The notes: generated from the sequence alone by a model not told the origin. Positions 1 to 9,446 are shown, numbered from the stretch's first letter. The stretch is 40,373 nucleotides of DNA from Gemmatimonadota bacterium (GCA_031127095.1 JARIEX010000015.1:1-40373); one strand, 5' to 3'. Program-made: numbers and translations.

Positions 1-78
1 GGGCGACGCACGGCGCTGGGTGACGCGGTGGTGTTGTCGGCGAGTGATATGAGGGGGTCGGTGGTACGGCGTGCGTGA
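1..78 (+). CDS. Possible 3' end of an upstream gene
   Basis: Frame 1 is open from the window edge to a TGA at 76-78, giving 25 residues that end in an arginine-rich tail (VVRRA). The other two + frames stop earlier. No start or domain is visible and nothing in these residues identifies a family, so this may be chance in GC-rich DNA. If it is real, its transcript could end at the hairpin at 225-258. Confidence 0.25.
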   Translation, partial: GRRTALGDAVVLSASDMRGSVVRRA

Positions 79-96
79 ACGGGTACTGACAACGGC

Positions 97-204
97 AACT
101 CCCTAGGAAGCAGGGGGGAGGGTATCAGGAAAGAGGAGGCAGGAGGTGCGTGGTCCACCTGCTTCCTGCCCCCTGATACCCTCCCCCCCGCTTACTAGGG
201 AGTT
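97..204. repeat. Long imperfect palindrome (~50 bp arms)
   Basis: The left arm (97-148) and right arm (155-204) are near-perfect reverse complements around a short CGTGGT-like centre. The outer 10 bp (AACTCCCTAG and its complement) match exactly. The central run that includes GGGTATCAG also matches. Differences are a few substitutions and one ~3 bp indel near the loop. It lies between the possible upstream gene end and a separate terminator and codes for nothing convincing. It resembles a REP/BIME or MITE-type intergenic repeat. Whether it is repeated elsewhere cannot be seen from one window. Confidence 0.75.
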
Positions 205-224
205 TGCAGTTCCGCAAAATGAAA

Positions 225-258
225 GGGGCGCTCACCATCACGGTGAGCGCCCCATCCT
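225..258. terminator. Bidirectional rho-independent terminator
   Basis: A perfect 12 bp stem (GGGGCGCTCACC, 225-236, pairing with 242-253) closes a 5-base loop. On the + side a short T-rich run (CCTTTT) follows. On the - side the flank reads as TTTCATTTTG. It can therefore end transcripts arriving from the left and also the small - strand gene that stops at 275. Confidence 0.8.
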
Positions 259-274
259 TTTCCCAACACCAGCC

Positions 275-430
275 TTAAGCCTTCTTTCGATCCTGCAGCC
301 ACGTCATCGGGATCATGAACAGCGGTGACAGAAACAGCCCGAGCAGGATGTTGATCCAGATGAGCGCCATGTAGTAGGCGGTCATCCCCAGTGAGGCCCA
401 GATGGTGCCCAGCGTGCCGTGTGATTCCAC
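275..430 (-). CDS. Small single-pass membrane protein, 51 aa
   Basis: This short ORF reads left from a GTG at 430-428 and stops at 277-275. The start was chosen because GGAG sits 7 bases upstream, an ideal ribosome-binding site. The longer frame to 493 has no such site and an arginine-rich extension. The product has a polar N-terminus, one hydrophobic stretch at about residues 15-40 (AYYMALIWINILLG onward) and a charged QDRKKA tail, consistent with an N-out/C-in single helix. It is divergent from tilS and followed directly by a strong terminator, which supports a real transcription unit. No family is recognised and its function is unknown. Confidence 0.6.
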   Translation of the reverse strand: MESHGTLGTIWASLGMTAYYMALIWINILLGLFLSPLFMIPMTWLQDRKKA

Positions 431-525
431 TGTCTGTCTCCGAAGGCGAAAGATGCCAGCCGCACGCCCGGTACGGCTGCCAAGTGCTTCCAAGAGTAGT
501 CAGGTTGGCATCCGGAAGGTAGGGG

Positions 526-1998
526 GTGGTTGACGCGCGTGGGCTGGCGGGGCATCAGTCCCTCATGTCGCTGACCGAAATGTCGCTAACCCACGACGTA
601 CTGCCGGAGACTCCGCCCACCGGGCCGGGGGCCGACCTGCTGGGATCCGGCACGATTCTGCAGGCCACGCTCGACGTGGCGCTGGCGCCGGTGGTGGGCG
701 GTCTCGTGCTGGCGGTGTCGGGCGGGCGCGACTCAATGGCGCTGCTGTTCGCCATGGCGCGCTGGGCACCGGACCGGATCGCGGCGGTGGCCACCTTTGA
801 CCACGGCACCGGCGACCATGCCACGTCGGCGGCGTCCATGGTGGCGGCTGAGGGGCGGCGCCTGGGGCTCACGGTGGTCCGGGAGCGGGCGCGCACCCCC
901 GCGCACGGCGAGGCGGCGTGGCGGGCGGCGCGCTGGGCCTTTCTCGAGCGGGTGGGGCGCGCCTTCCGGGCGCGCGTCGCCACGGCTCACACGCGCGACG
1001 ACCAGCTCGAGACCGTCGTGATGCGGCTGCTCCGCGGCGCCGGTGCCCGCGGACTGGCGGCGTTGGCGGCCCCCTCGCCCGTGGTGCGGCCGTGGCTCGC
1101 CGTGTCCCGCGACGAGTTGGCGCGCTGGGCGCGGCTGGAGCGTGTGCCGTACCTCGACGATCCCATGAACGCGTCGCCGGCGTTTCTGCGCACGCGCGTC
1201 CGCCACGATCTGTTGCCCGCGCTCGAAGTGGCGACCCCGGGCTTCGGCGCCGGGATGCTGGCCGTGGCCGATCGCGCGGCGGCGTGGCGGCGCGAGGTGG
1301 AGGCGCTGATCGATGCCGCGGGGGCGACGGTCTCCTCGCGGGGCGACCGGGCCAGCATGGCGCTGGCAGCGGTGGCCGGGACCTCGCCCGAGGGGCGTGG
1401 CGTCCTGTGGCCGGCGTTTTGCGCCCGCGCGGGCGTGACGCTCGACGCCCGGGGAACTCGCGAGCTCGTGCGGTTTACGACGCAGAGCCGGCGTGGCGCG
1501 CATGTCATGGTGTCCGGCGGCGCGCTGGTGTTGCATCGGGCGGCGCATCCGGATGAACCGCCGGGTGACCGCGTTGAGGTGCGTCGTCGCGACACGGCCG
1601 TCGGCCGCGCCGCGACGACGGCATGGCAGGGGACGGCAGAGGGGATGCCGCCGCGCTTCGGGCGGTTCCGCTTCCGGCGGTGGTCGCCCGCTGCCGCGGA
1701 GGCGTTGCCCGACGGGGCCGAGCCGTGGGTGATGGGGATTCCGCGCGACGGCGTGCTGACGCTCCGGTGCTGGGTGGCCGGCGATCGCATCCGAACCGCG
1801 GGGGCCCCAGCAGGGAGACGTGTGACGCGATACTTTGCAGCAGCGCATGTACCCGCACTGGACCGGTCAGGGTGGCCGGTCGTTCTCGTGAATGACGAGG
1901 TGGTGTGGGTCCCTGGGGTGTGCCGCGGTCTCGCGGCGCCGTCCCGGCCCGGTTGGCCGGAGGTGATCTGGTACCGGTGTGAGCCCGAGCGTGACTGA
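526..1998 (+). CDS. tilS: tRNA(Ile)-lysidine synthetase TilS
   Basis: TilS modifies C34 of the AUA-reading tRNA-Ile to lysidine using ATP and lysine, in the cytoplasm. The PP-loop SGGRDS is at residues 65-70. It is followed by the N-type ATPase features typical of the family: DHGTGD, then [24 protein letters not shown]. At 490 residues it has the usual N-terminal ATPase plus a C-terminal substrate-binding region ending near GDRI and GVCRG. The GTG at 526 follows AAGG/GGGG. An in-frame ATG at 565 is an alternative start, because the first ~40 residues are not conserved-looking. It heads a long + strand gene array. tilS-hpt-ftsH order is shared with Bacillus-type genomes, which supports the call. 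Confidence 0.93.
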   Translation: MVDARGLAGHQSLMSLTEMSLTHDVLPETPPTGPGADLLGSGTILQATLDVALAPVVGGLVLAVSGGRDSMALLFAMARWAPDRIAAVATFDHGTGDHATSAASMVAAEGRRLGLTVVRERARTPAHGEAAWRAARWAFLERVGRAFRARVATAHTRDDQLETVVMRLLRGAGARGLAALAAPSPVVRPWLAVSRDELARWARLERVPYLDDPMNASPAFLRTRVRHDLLPALEVATPGFGAGMLAVADRAAAWRREVEALIDAAGATVSSRGDRASMALAAVAGTSPEGRGVLWPAFCARAGVTLDARGTRELVRFTTQSRRGAHVMVSGGALVLHRAAHPDEPPGDRVEVRRRDTAVGRAATTAWQGTAEGMPPRFGRFRFRRWSPAAAEALPDGAEPWVMGIPRDGVLTLRCWVAGDRIRTAGAPAGRRVTRYFAAAHVPALDRSGWPVVLVNDEVVWVPGVCRGLAAPSRPGWPEVIWYRCEPERD

Positions 1999-2554
1999 GC
2001 AGAGTGAACCGATCGCGGCGGATCCGCGCCTCGACGGCCGTGCCGTCCGCCGTATCGTGTACGACGCCGGCACCATCGCGGCGCGCGTGCAGGAGTTGGG
2101 GGCGGACATCACGGCGGCGTACCCCGACGGCGAGCTGCTCGTCCTGGGGCTGCTCAAGGGCAGTTTCATTTTTCTCAGCGACCTCGTGCGCCACATCGCC
2201 CGGCCGTTGCAGGTCGATTTCCTCGTGGCGTCGTCGTACGGCGACGCGATGGAATCGAGCGGCGTGGTGCGGCTTCTCTACGATCCGGAAACGGAATTGG
2301 CAGGGAAACACATTCTGTTGGTTGAAGACATCGTGGATTCCGGCCGCACGCTCAACCGGCTCATCGATCTGCTCGGTGACCGGAAGCCCCGTTCGCTCGA
2401 CATCTGCGCGTTGCTGCATAAGCACATTGCGACAGAGCTTCATCATCCCACGCGGTTCATCGGGTTCGATGCGCCGCACGAATTTCTGGTTGGCTACGGG
2501 CTCGATCATGCCGAGAATTTTCGGCACCTCCCGTATGTCGCCAGCCTGCAGTAA
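1979..2554 (+). CDS. hpt: Hypoxanthine phosphoribosyltransferase
   Basis: This enzyme salvages hypoxanthine (and usually guanine) with PRPP to give IMP/GMP. The PRPP-binding signature [13 protein letters not shown] lies at about residues 114-126. Upstream are the LKGSFIF segment and the flexible-loop region [11 protein letters not shown], and the C-terminal [17 protein letters not shown] matches the family end. Length is 191 aa. The GTG at 1979 overlaps the end of tilS by 20 bases. An in-frame GTG at 1991 would reduce this to an 8-base overlap and is equally plausible. Translational coupling to tilS is likely. Confidence 0.95.
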   Translation: MSPSVTEQSEPIAADPRLDGRAVRRIVYDAGTIAARVQELGADITAAYPDGELLVLGLLKGSFIFLSDLVRHIARPLQVDFLVASSYGDAMESSGVVRLLYDPETELAGKHILLVEDIVDSGRTLNRLIDLLGDRKPRSLDICALLHKHIATELHHPTRFIGFDAPHEFLVGYGLDHAENFRHLPYVASLQ

Positions 2555-2566
2555 GGCGGTCTCACT

Positions 2567-4549
2567 ATGGCACCGAATATGACGCCCTCACCGAAGAAGC
2601 CGATCAACTGGGGACGATTCTCCAAGACCTTGTCCTTCTGGATCCTGGTGATCCTGATTCCGGTCGCCTTCCTCACGTACGGGAACGGCCGCGAAACGCA
2701 GGCCCCGGAAATCGACTATACCGCGTACCGGCAGCAGCTGGAGGTTGGCAACGTCAAGATGGCGACGTTCCAGACCGACAATGTGCTGGCCGGCCAGTTC
2801 AACCAGCCGGTGCGCGTGAACAACCGCGAAGCGCGGAAGTTCGTCGTGCGGCTGGTGCAGGGATCGGCCGCCGAGGAGCAGAAGCTGCTCTACGCGCGGG
2901 GCGTGCGCACGTCGGCCACCGAACCGCGCGCCAATTTCGGCAGCGTGGTCGTCACGCTGCTGCCGTACATCCTGCTCATCGGCTTCTGGATCTTCCTGTT
3001 CCGCCAGATGCAGTCGGGCGGCAACAAGGCGTTCACGTTCGGGAAGAGCAAGGCCAAGCTGCTCACCGGCGACACGCCCAAGATCACCTTCGCCGATGTG
3101 GCCGGGGCCGACGAGGCCAAGGTCGAGCTGCAGGAAATCATCGAGTTCCTCAAAGACCCGCAGAAGTTCACCAAGCTGGGTGGCCGTCTGCCCAAGGGCG
3201 CGCTGCTGGTCGGTCCGCCGGGTACCGGCAAGACGCTGCTCGCCAAGGCCGTGGCCGGTGAAGCCGGACGCCCGTTCTTCTCGATGTCGGGCTCCGACTT
3301 CGTGGAAATGTTCGTGGGCGTTGGTGCCTCCCGTGTGCGTGACCTGTTCGAGCAGGGCAAGGCGCAGGCGCCCTGTATCATCTTCATCGACGAAATCGAT
3401 GCCGTGGGCCGCCATCGCGGCTCGGGCATGGGCGGTGGGCACGACGAGCGCGAACAGACGCTCAACCAGCTGCTCGTTGAGATGGACGGCTTCGAATCCA
3501 ACGACGGCGTGATCCTGATCGCCGCCACGAACCGCCCCGACGTGCTCGATCCCGCGTTGCTGCGGCCGGGTCGCTTCGATCGCCAGATCGTGGTCGATGC
3601 CCCCGACCTGCGCGGCCGTGAAGGCATTCTCAAGGTCCACCTGCGCAACAAGCCGCAGGCCGACGACGTGAGCGTGCACTCGCTGGCGCGCGGCACCCCG
3701 GGCATGGCGGGCGCCGACCTCGCCAACTTGGTGAACGAAGGGGCGCTGCTCGCGGCCCGGAAGGGGCACGACAAGATCTACATGAGCGATCTCGAGGAAG
3801 CGAAGGATCGCGTCATGCTGGGCGCCGAACGCAAGTCGCTGGTCATGAAGGACGACGAGCGGCGCCTCACGGCCTTCCATGAGGCCGGTCATGCCGTGTG
3901 CGCGATGATGGTCTATGGCAACGACCCGCTGCATAAGGTCACGATCGTGCCGCGTGGACGCGCGCTGGGCATCGCCTTCACCCTCCCCGAGGACGACCGC
4001 GTGTCGGTCACCCGCGAGCAGCTCGAAGCGAAGCTGGTGATGGCGTACGGTGGACGGGCCGCCGAAGAAATCGTGTTCGGGCACAATCGTGTCACCACCG
4101 GCGCGGCCAGCGATATCCAGCAGGCCACCAGCATCGCGCGTCGCTACGTCACGCAGTGGGGACTCTCCGACACCATCGGACCGATCCTCGTGGGCGACGT
4201 GGAGCAGGAGCTGTTCCTGGGGCGCGACATCCAGACGCGTCGGGAAGTGTCCGAGCAGACCGCGCAGCTGGTGGATTCCGAAGTGAAGCGCGTGGCGTTC
4301 GAGGCGCATGCCCGTGCGGTCGCCGTGCTCACCGAGCACCGCGCCCTGCTCGACATCGTGGCCACGCAGCTGCTCGAGCGCGAGACGCTCACGCGTGACG
4401 ACATCCTGCTGCTCAAGGCCGGCAAGGAGTTGCCGCCGCGCATGCCTGACATGCCATCGGCGCCGCCCTCGCTGGCTACGCCGTCGGTGCCCGCGCCGCG
4501 TCCGGTCACGCCGCCCCTGCTGGGCGGTCCCGAGATCGCCCCTGCGTAA
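2567..4549 (+). CDS. ftsH: ATP-dependent membrane zinc metalloprotease FtsH
   Basis: FtsH is a membrane-anchored hexameric AAA+ protease that extracts and degrades membrane and regulatory proteins. Two N-terminal transmembrane helices (about residues 22-40 and 125-146) flank a periplasmic segment. Walker A GPPGTGKT is at 216-223, Walker [12 protein letters not shown] follows, and the second region of homology includes RPGRFDRQI. The zinc site HEAGH is at 438-442. All key residues are present and the 660 aa length is normal. The C-terminus carries a proline/alanine-rich tail (about 625-660). It sits 12 bases after hpt and 18 bases before cdaA, so co-transcription is likely. Confidence 0.97.
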   Translation: MAPNMTPSPKKPINWGRFSKTLSFWILVILIPVAFLTYGNGRETQAPEIDYTAYRQQLEVGNVKMATFQTDNVLAGQFNQPVRVNNREARKFVVRLVQGSAAEEQKLLYARGVRTSATEPRANFGSVVVTLLPYILLIGFWIFLFRQMQSGGNKAFTFGKSKAKLLTGDTPKITFADVAGADEAKVELQEIIEFLKDPQKFTKLGGRLPKGALLVGPPGTGKTLLAKAVAGEAGRPFFSMSGSDFVEMFVGVGASRVRDLFEQGKAQAPCIIFIDEIDAVGRHRGSGMGGGHDEREQTLNQLLVEMDGFESNDGVILIAATNRPDVLDPALLRPGRFDRQIVVDAPDLRGREGILKVHLRNKPQADDVSVHSLARGTPGMAGADLANLVNEGALLAARKGHDKIYMSDLEEAKDRVMLGAERKSLVMKDDERRLTAFHEAGHAVCAMMVYGNDPLHKVTIVPRGRALGIAFTLPEDDRVSVTREQLEAKLVMAYGGRAAEEIVFGHNRVTTGAASDIQQATSIARRYVTQWGLSDTIGPILVGDVEQELFLGRDIQTRREVSEQTAQLVDSEVKRVAFEAHARAVAVLTEHRALLDIVATQLLERETLTRDDILLLKAGKELPPRMPDMPSAPPSLATPSVPAPRPVTPPLLGGPEIAPA

Positions 4550-4567
4550 GCGCGGGGCCGGTCCGGC

Positions 4568-5341
4568 GTGACGGACCTGATCGACATACAGTCGCTGCAG
4601 GTCACCTGGCGCGACGGCCTCGAAATCGGGGTCGTCGCGCTGGTCTTCTACCGCCTGCTGCGGCTCATTCACGGCACGCGGGCGCTCCAGATTCTGGGGG
4701 GCGTCCTCGTGCTCGTGGCCGTGTACGGCGTCGCCTCGCTGCTGCACCTCACGATGATCACCTACCTGCTCGGGTTGGTGTTCACCTACGGCATTTTCGC
4801 GCTGCTGCTCGTGTTTCAGCCCGAGCTGCGCGCCGCGCTCGCCCATCTGGGCCAGACCCCGGTCACCAAGCTGTTCCGACGGGTGGAGCAGGGGCCGGTG
4901 GAGGATGAAATCGCCGAGGCGGTCGAGCGGCTCTCCCGCTCCGGCGTGGGGGCGATCATCGTCATCGAGCGTGACGTGCCGCTCGGCGACTTCATCGACA
5001 GTGGCTCGGCGCTGCAGGCCAAGGTGTCCGCCGACCTGCTGACCACGATCTTCACGCCCTATTCGCCGTTGCACGACGGCGCCGTGATCATCCGCGGCGA
5101 TACCATCGTCGGCGCCGGGTGCATTCTGCCGCTGTCGCAGGGCATGGTGGGCAACCGGTCGCTGGGCACACGGCACCGCGCGGCGCTGGGACTGGCGGAA
5201 GAATCGGACGCCATCGTGATCGTGGTGTCGGAGGAAACCGCCGTGGTGTCGGTGGCGCGCGACGGTGCGTTGCAGGGGCGTCTCACGCCGGTGCAGGTCC
5301 GCGATCTGCTGGCCGGCCGGCTGCCGCTGCCGCCGCGATGA
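4568..5341 (+). CDS. cdaA: Diadenylate cyclase CdaA (c-di-AMP synthase)
   Basis: CdaA condenses two ATP into the second messenger c-di-AMP at the inner membrane. The N-terminal ~95 residues contain three hydrophobic helices, followed by a linker helix and the DAC catalytic domain. The signature DGA (D170-A172, in LHDGAVII) and RHR (R202-R204, in GTRHRAALG) are both intact. The 257 aa length is typical. The start is GTG at 4568. No cdaR/ybbR-like regulator or glmM follows, unlike the usual Firmicutes arrangement; the next gene is a DUF2723 membrane protein. It probably affects osmotic or cell-wall homeostasis, but the sequence does not show targets. Confidence 0.95.
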   Translation: MTDLIDIQSLQVTWRDGLEIGVVALVFYRLLRLIHGTRALQILGGVLVLVAVYGVASLLHLTMITYLLGLVFTYGIFALLLVFQPELRAALAHLGQTPVTKLFRRVEQGPVEDEIAEAVERLSRSGVGAIIVIERDVPLGDFIDSGSALQAKVSADLLTTIFTPYSPLHDGAVIIRGDTIVGAGCILPLSQGMVGNRSLGTRHRAALGLAEESDAIVIVVSEETAVVSVARDGALQGRLTPVQVRDLLAGRLPLPPR

Positions 5342-5384
5342 CCGCCGACTGCAGCCACTCCGCGCCGACCGACCGGCGGCGCTC

Positions 5385-7241
5385 GTGAGCGAACGTCCGC
5401 CCGGTCCGCGCGCGCGGCGCGCCCGGTGGCAGCTGCCGCCGTGGGTGTTCGCGCCCGTGCTGACGATGGCGGTGTTGTTTCCGGCGTACCTCGCCACGGC
5501 GGCCCCCGATCTCACCTTCTGGGACGCGTCGGAGCTGGTCACGGCCGTGCGGACCCTTGGCATCCCGCATCCGCCGGGAACGCCGCTGTGGGTGCTCGTT
5601 GGGCGCGTGGTGTCGGGGCTGTTCTCCGCCACGGGGCCGGCGCGGGCGGTCACCATGCTGTCGGTGCTGTCGGGTACCGCCGCCGGGGCCGTGGGCGCGT
5701 CGTTGCTGCGCCCGTGGATTGGTACGCGCGGCGCCGTGGTCGCCGCCGTCATGGCGGGCACGATGACCACGGTCTGGAGCAATGCCACCGAGACGGAGGT
5801 GTACGCGCTGGCGCTGCTCGCGTCGGCCCTGCTGCTGCTGATCGGTGACGTGGCCGGGCGGCCGACCACCCGCCCCGCGCAGCGCGACCGGGCCCGTGCC
5901 TTGCTGGTGTTCGTGGCCGCGCTCGCGGTGCCGTTGCATCTCAGCGTGCTGGTGGCGCTGCCGGCGGCGGTGCTGCTGGCGTGGCACGGGCCGCGGGTGC
6001 GCGGGCGCGATCTGCTGGTGTGGGGCGCGCTGGCGCTCCTCGCCCTGTCTGCGGTGGCCGTGTTGCCGCTGCTCTCGGCGCAGGCACCGGCTCTCAACTC
6101 GGGGCGCCCGGATTCGCTGTCGGCGCTGCTCGCCGTCCTGCGCCGCGAGCAGTATGACGTGGCCGGCCTGTGGCCGCGCCGCGCGCCGCTCTGGCTGCAA
6201 CTGGGGAACGTGTTCCAGTGGGCCGACTGGCAGGTGGCGTTCGGCGTGCATCCGTTCCCCACACCGTCGGGGCCGCGTGCGGCGCTCACGGTGGCATGGG
6301 CATGGCTGGCACTGCTCGGGGGGCGAGCGCTGTGGCGTCATGACGCGCGCGTGGGGCGCGCCATGGTCGTGCTGCTGCTCTCGGGCACGATGGGGGTGGC
6401 CTGCTGGCTCAACCTGCGCGCCGGACCCACGTTCGGCGGCCCGTTCATCCCCGTGGGTGCGCTGCACGAGGCGCGGGAACGCGACTACTTCTTCGCCCTC
6501 GGCTTCTGGGCGTGGGGGCTGCTGGCGGGGGCGGGGCTCACGGCGATGGCCACCACGCTGGCCCGCCGGCTCCCGGCGCCGGTGGCCATGTTGCCGCTGC
6601 TCATCGGGGTGCTTCCGCTGGTGGCCAACCGTACGGTGATGGATCGCACGCGGGAGCCGGCGGCGTCGCTGCCGCGCACGTATGCGCGTCTGCTGCTGGA
6701 CGCCGTGCCGCAGTACGGCGTGCTGTTCACGGCCGGCGACAACGACACGTTCCCCCTGTGGTACCTGCAGCAGGTGGAGGACTATCGCAGCGATGTCACC
6801 ATCGTAACGGTGCCCCTGCTGGGGGCCGAGTGGTACCGGCGGACGCTGGCGGACCGCCGCCTGCTCCCCGACGTGGCCGTGCGCCGCTGGCCCGGATTGG
6901 AGACGGCGCTGCGGTCGGTGGTGCTGCAGGCCGCCGCCCGGGGGCGCCCGGTTCGCGTGAGTACGCTGCTGGCGCGCGAGGACCGCGAGCGGATGGACCG
7001 CGCACAGGGGTGGGCGCTGGAGGGGCTCGTGTACGCGCCGGCACCCGGCACGGCGGCCGGCACGCGCCGGCTCGATCGGGTCGCGCTCGCGCGCCAGCGC
7101 GATCAGGTGCCGCCGTCGGCGCTGCGGCCGGTCCCGGCGGGGGCCGATCCGGTCGTGCGCCAGATCCAGGAGTTGCTGCGCTGCACGCAGGTGGTACGGA
7201 TCGACGACCCGTTACTTGTGTCGTCGTGCCATGCACCCTAA
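5385..7241 (+). CDS. DUF2723 (TMEM260-like) polytopic membrane protein
   Basis: This is a large multi-pass membrane protein of about 618 aa, with roughly ten hydrophobic helices in the first ~400 residues and a soluble C-terminal part. The N-terminal signature FWDASELVTAVRTLGIPHPPGTPLW matches DUF2723, a GT-C-like fold related to human TMEM260, an O-mannosyltransferase. The acidic Asp/Glu pair of WDASE sits where GT-C enzymes keep catalytic acids. Membrane glycosyl transfer from a lipid-linked sugar is inferred, not shown. The start is GTG at 5385, the first plausible initiation codon in frame after cdaA ends. The longer frame overlaps cdaA and gives cysteine/arginine-rich sequence. The C-terminal segment contains GDNDTFPLWYLQQ. 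Confidence 0.85.
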   Translation: MSERPPGPRARRARWQLPPWVFAPVLTMAVLFPAYLATAAPDLTFWDASELVTAVRTLGIPHPPGTPLWVLVGRVVSGLFSATGPARAVTMLSVLSGTAAGAVGASLLRPWIGTRGAVVAAVMAGTMTTVWSNATETEVYALALLASALLLLIGDVAGRPTTRPAQRDRARALLVFVAALAVPLHLSVLVALPAAVLLAWHGPRVRGRDLLVWGALALLALSAVAVLPLLSAQAPALNSGRPDSLSALLAVLRREQYDVAGLWPRRAPLWLQLGNVFQWADWQVAFGVHPFPTPSGPRAALTVAWAWLALLGGRALWRHDARVGRAMVVLLLSGTMGVACWLNLRAGPTFGGPFIPVGALHEARERDYFFALGFWAWGLLAGAGLTAMATTLARRLPAPVAMLPLLIGVLPLVANRTVMDRTREPAASLPRTYARLLLDAVPQYGVLFTAGDNDTFPLWYLQQVEDYRSDVTIVTVPLLGAEWYRRTLADRRLLPDVAVRRWPGLETALRSVVLQAAARGRPVRVSTLLAREDRERMDRAQGWALEGLVYAPAPGTAAGTRRLDRVALARQRDQVPPSALRPVPAGADPVVRQIQELLRCTQVVRIDDPLLVSSCHAP

Positions 7242-7244
7242 CCT
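7216..7244 (+). promoter_or_regulatory. Candidate promoter for leaderless yggS
   Basis: TTGTGT (7216-7221) and TAACCT (7239-7244) are separated by 17 bases. The expected start of transcription falls at about 7251-7253, exactly at the yggS ATG. No ribosome-binding site precedes that ATG, which fits a leaderless mRNA. It was found by eye and overlaps the end of the DUF2723 gene. Confidence 0.35.
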
Positions 7245-7252
7245 TATGTGCT

Positions 7253-7945
7253 ATGCCAATTTCGGACCTTGAGGCACACGTCGCGCCGGTGGTGGCGGAG
7301 GTTCGTGAACGCATCGCCGCCGCCCGTGCGCGCGGTGGTCATGGGCAGGATGTCACGCTGATCGCGGTCACCAAGACCCACGGCCCCGAGGCGGTGATGG
7401 CGGCGTGGCAGGCCGGGATCACGGACGTCGGGGAGAACCGGGTGCAGGAGGCCGAGGCCAAGATGGCGCAGATTGCGGTGCCGGTGCGGTGGCACCTCAT
7501 CGGCCATCTGCAGCGCAACAAGGCCCGCAATGCCGCACGGTTCGACCTCGTCCACAGTCTCGACAGCGAACGGCTGGCAGTGGCGCTCGATGACGCGGCC
7601 GGTGAGGCGCAGCGGGTGCTCGAGGTGTTGGTGCAGGTCAACGTGAGCGGGGAGTCCACCAAGAGCGGGTTCGCGCTCCACGACCTGCCCGGCGTGGCCG
7701 AACGGCTGCACGGGTGCCGTCACCTGTGCGTCCGCGGCATCATGACCATGGCACCGTTCGACGCGGAGGAGGCGGTGCTGCGCACCGTGTTCGGCGGCGC
7801 GCGCGATGCCCGCACGCTGCTGCAGGCCGGCGGACACCCGGCCGACTGGCTGAGCATGGGGATGTCGGGCGACTACGAGGTCGCTGTGGAAGAGGGCGCT
7901 ACACACGTACGGCTGGGCACGATGCTGTTCGGCGGTCGGACCTGA
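7253..7945 (+). CDS. yggS: PLP-homeostasis protein YggS/YlmE (COG0325)
   Basis: This is a small fold-type III PLP-binding protein that controls pyridoxal phosphate levels and has no known enzymatic activity of its own. The PLP lysine is K41 in LIAVTKTHG. Later family motifs are GENRVQEAEAK, WHLIGHLQRNKA, VNVSGESTKSGF, LSMGMSGDYEVAVEEG and a phosphate-binding end VRLGTMLFGGR. At 230 aa it is full length. The ATG at 7253 gives the family's normal N-terminus, whereas the longer frame shadows the upstream gene. It lies 17 bases before divIVA, the same neighbourhood as ylmE in Bacillus, although sepF, ylmG and ylmH are absent here. Confidence 0.94.
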   Translation: MPISDLEAHVAPVVAEVRERIAAARARGGHGQDVTLIAVTKTHGPEAVMAAWQAGITDVGENRVQEAEAKMAQIAVPVRWHLIGHLQRNKARNAARFDLVHSLDSERLAVALDDAAGEAQRVLEVLVQVNVSGESTKSGFALHDLPGVAERLHGCRHLCVRGIMTMAPFDAEEAVLRTVFGGARDARTLLQAGGHPADWLSMGMSGDYEVAVEEGATHVRLGTMLFGGRT

Positions 7946-7962
7946 TTCACCCGGGACTTCGC

Positions 7963-8574
7963 ATGGCGGACGACAGCTTTCAAGGATTCCATCTCACCGC
8001 GCTCGATGCGCGGCGGTACGACTTCGGCAGCGCGTTGCGCGGCTACGACCGCGCGCGCGTGGATCAGTTCCGCGACCAGGTGGCCGAGGAGCTGGAGCGC
8101 CTCTCGCGCGCCAATCAGGAACTCGACCAGAAGGCGCGCAATTTCCACGAGCAGCTCAAGTCGTTCCGGGATCGCGACAAGGCGCTGAACGAGGCGCTGG
8201 TCAGTGCCCAGCAGCTACGCGGCGAAATCCGCGAGCAGGCGGAGCGCGAGGCGCAGCTGATCGTGCGCGAGGCGCAGGCCAACGCGGACAAGCTGCTGCA
8301 GGGGGTGCGCGAAGACCTGCGACGTGCCGAAGACGAAGTCCAGACGCTCTGGCGCACGCGGCGCAGCTATCTCGCCCAGCTGCGTCATCACCTCGAGCGC
8401 CAGCTCACCGAGCTGAACGCCGCGGAGTCCGAGCCGGTCCCCGATTTCGCGACGCCGCGCACCACCGAGGCCGTGCGGAACGAACCGTCGGTGCTGCAGG
8501 CCATCCGTGAGCTGCCGTCGCGCCCGTTGGCGCCGACGCCCTCGTGGCTGGATGCGGTCGAGGACGAGACGTGA
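7963..8574 (+). CDS. divIVA: DivIVA-domain cell division/polarity protein
   Basis: DivIVA-family proteins bind negatively curved membrane at poles and septa and recruit division, wall-growth or chromosome-anchoring partners. The N-terminal domain carries the expected LTALDARRYDFGSALRGYDRARVDQF, with membrane-binding basic/aromatic residues. A long coiled coil follows (about residues 45-160). The ~45-residue C-terminal tail is proline/acid-rich and probably disordered. Length is 203 aa. Placement between yggS and ileS agrees with the Gram-positive order. A pole-marking protein two genes from ileS and ~14 kb from mglA is noteworthy, but a physical link is speculation. The GGGA upstream of ATG 7963 is a modest ribosome-binding site. 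Confidence 0.9.
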   Translation: MADDSFQGFHLTALDARRYDFGSALRGYDRARVDQFRDQVAEELERLSRANQELDQKARNFHEQLKSFRDRDKALNEALVSAQQLRGEIREQAEREAQLIVREAQANADKLLQGVREDLRRAEDEVQTLWRTRRSYLAQLRHHLERQLTELNAAESEPVPDFATPRTTEAVRNEPSVLQAIRELPSRPLAPTPSWLDAVEDET

Positions 8575-9407
8575 CCGCAGTGCCGTGGCTGCACACGCCC
8601 GCCCGGATCGATGCGTGTGCGCAGGCCGTGCGGGCGCGGTTTGCCCGTCCGGTCGACGTGGCGATCATCCTCGGCACGGGGCTCGGCGGGCTGGCCGCCG
8701 ACATCGCGGTCGAGACCGTGATCGAGTATCACGAGCTGCCGGACTTCCCGCCCTCCACGGTGGAGTCGCATCGGGGCCGCCTGCTGTGCGGCACGCTCGG
8801 TGGGAAGACGGTCGTGGCCATGCAGGGGCGTTTTCACCGCTACGAAGGCTATTCGCTGCAGCAGGTCACCTTCCCGGTGCGCGTGTTGCGTGCGCTGGGT
8901 GCGGACACGCTGATCGTGAGCAATGCCTGCGGCGGGATGCATCCGCTGTGGGCGCCAGGCGACCTGATGCTGATCTCGGATCACATCAACCTGCTGGGCG
9001 ACAATCCGCTCATCGGCCCCAACGACGACACGCTCGGCCCGCGCTTCCCCGATATGTCGGCGCCGTACGATGCGGCGCTGCGTGCCCTCGCCCGCGAGGT
9101 CGCGTCGCAGCAGGGGCTTACGTTGCGCGAAGGTGTGTACGTGGCGGTGCAGGGGCCCAATCTCGAAACACGCGCCGAGTACCGCATGCTGCGTGGCCTC
9201 GGCGCCGATGTGGTGGGCATGAGCACCGTGCCCGAAGTGATCGTGGCGCTGCACGGCGGGATGCGCGTGCTCGGGCTGTCCATCATCACCGACCAGTGTC
9301 TGCCCGATGCCCTCGAACCGGCCACGCTCGACCGGATCGTGGCCGTGGCGCGGGGCGCCGAACCGACACTCTCTGCTGTGGTGTCGGGCGTCATTGCCCG
9401 GCTCTAA
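8571..9407 (+). CDS. punA: Purine nucleoside phosphorylase (class I, trimeric type)
   Basis: This enzyme phosphorolyses inosine and guanosine to free base plus ribose-1-phosphate and works with hpt in purine salvage. Visible family features are ILGTGLGGLA near the N-terminus, the phosphate/ribose segment around VESHRGRL and QGRFHRYEGY, SNACGGMHP, and the base-binding region GPNLETRAEYRMLRGLGADVVGMSTVPEV. Length is 278 aa. The GTG at 8571 overlaps the divIVA stop in a GTGA arrangement, so it is translationally coupled. It interrupts the otherwise conserved divIVA-ileS adjacency. Confidence 0.93.
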   Translation: MTAVPWLHTPARIDACAQAVRARFARPVDVAIILGTGLGGLAADIAVETVIEYHELPDFPPSTVESHRGRLLCGTLGGKTVVAMQGRFHRYEGYSLQQVTFPVRVLRALGADTLIVSNACGGMHPLWAPGDLMLISDHINLLGDNPLIGPNDDTLGPRFPDMSAPYDAALRALAREVASQQGLTLREGVYVAVQGPNLETRAEYRMLRGLGADVVGMSTVPEVIVALHGGMRVLGLSIITDQCLPDALEPATLDRIVAVARGAEPTLSAVVSGVIARL

Positions 9408-9446
9408 CCTCTCCGTCCGCCTGAACGCCCTGGATCCGCTGCTCAC

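Noticed and set aside
2588-6289. A 1233-codon open frame on the - strand opposite ftsH, cdaA and the DUF2723 gene
   Set aside because: It mirrors well-identified + strand genes. Its sequence is low-complexity H/R/Q/E-rich, as expected for antisense of high-GC codons.
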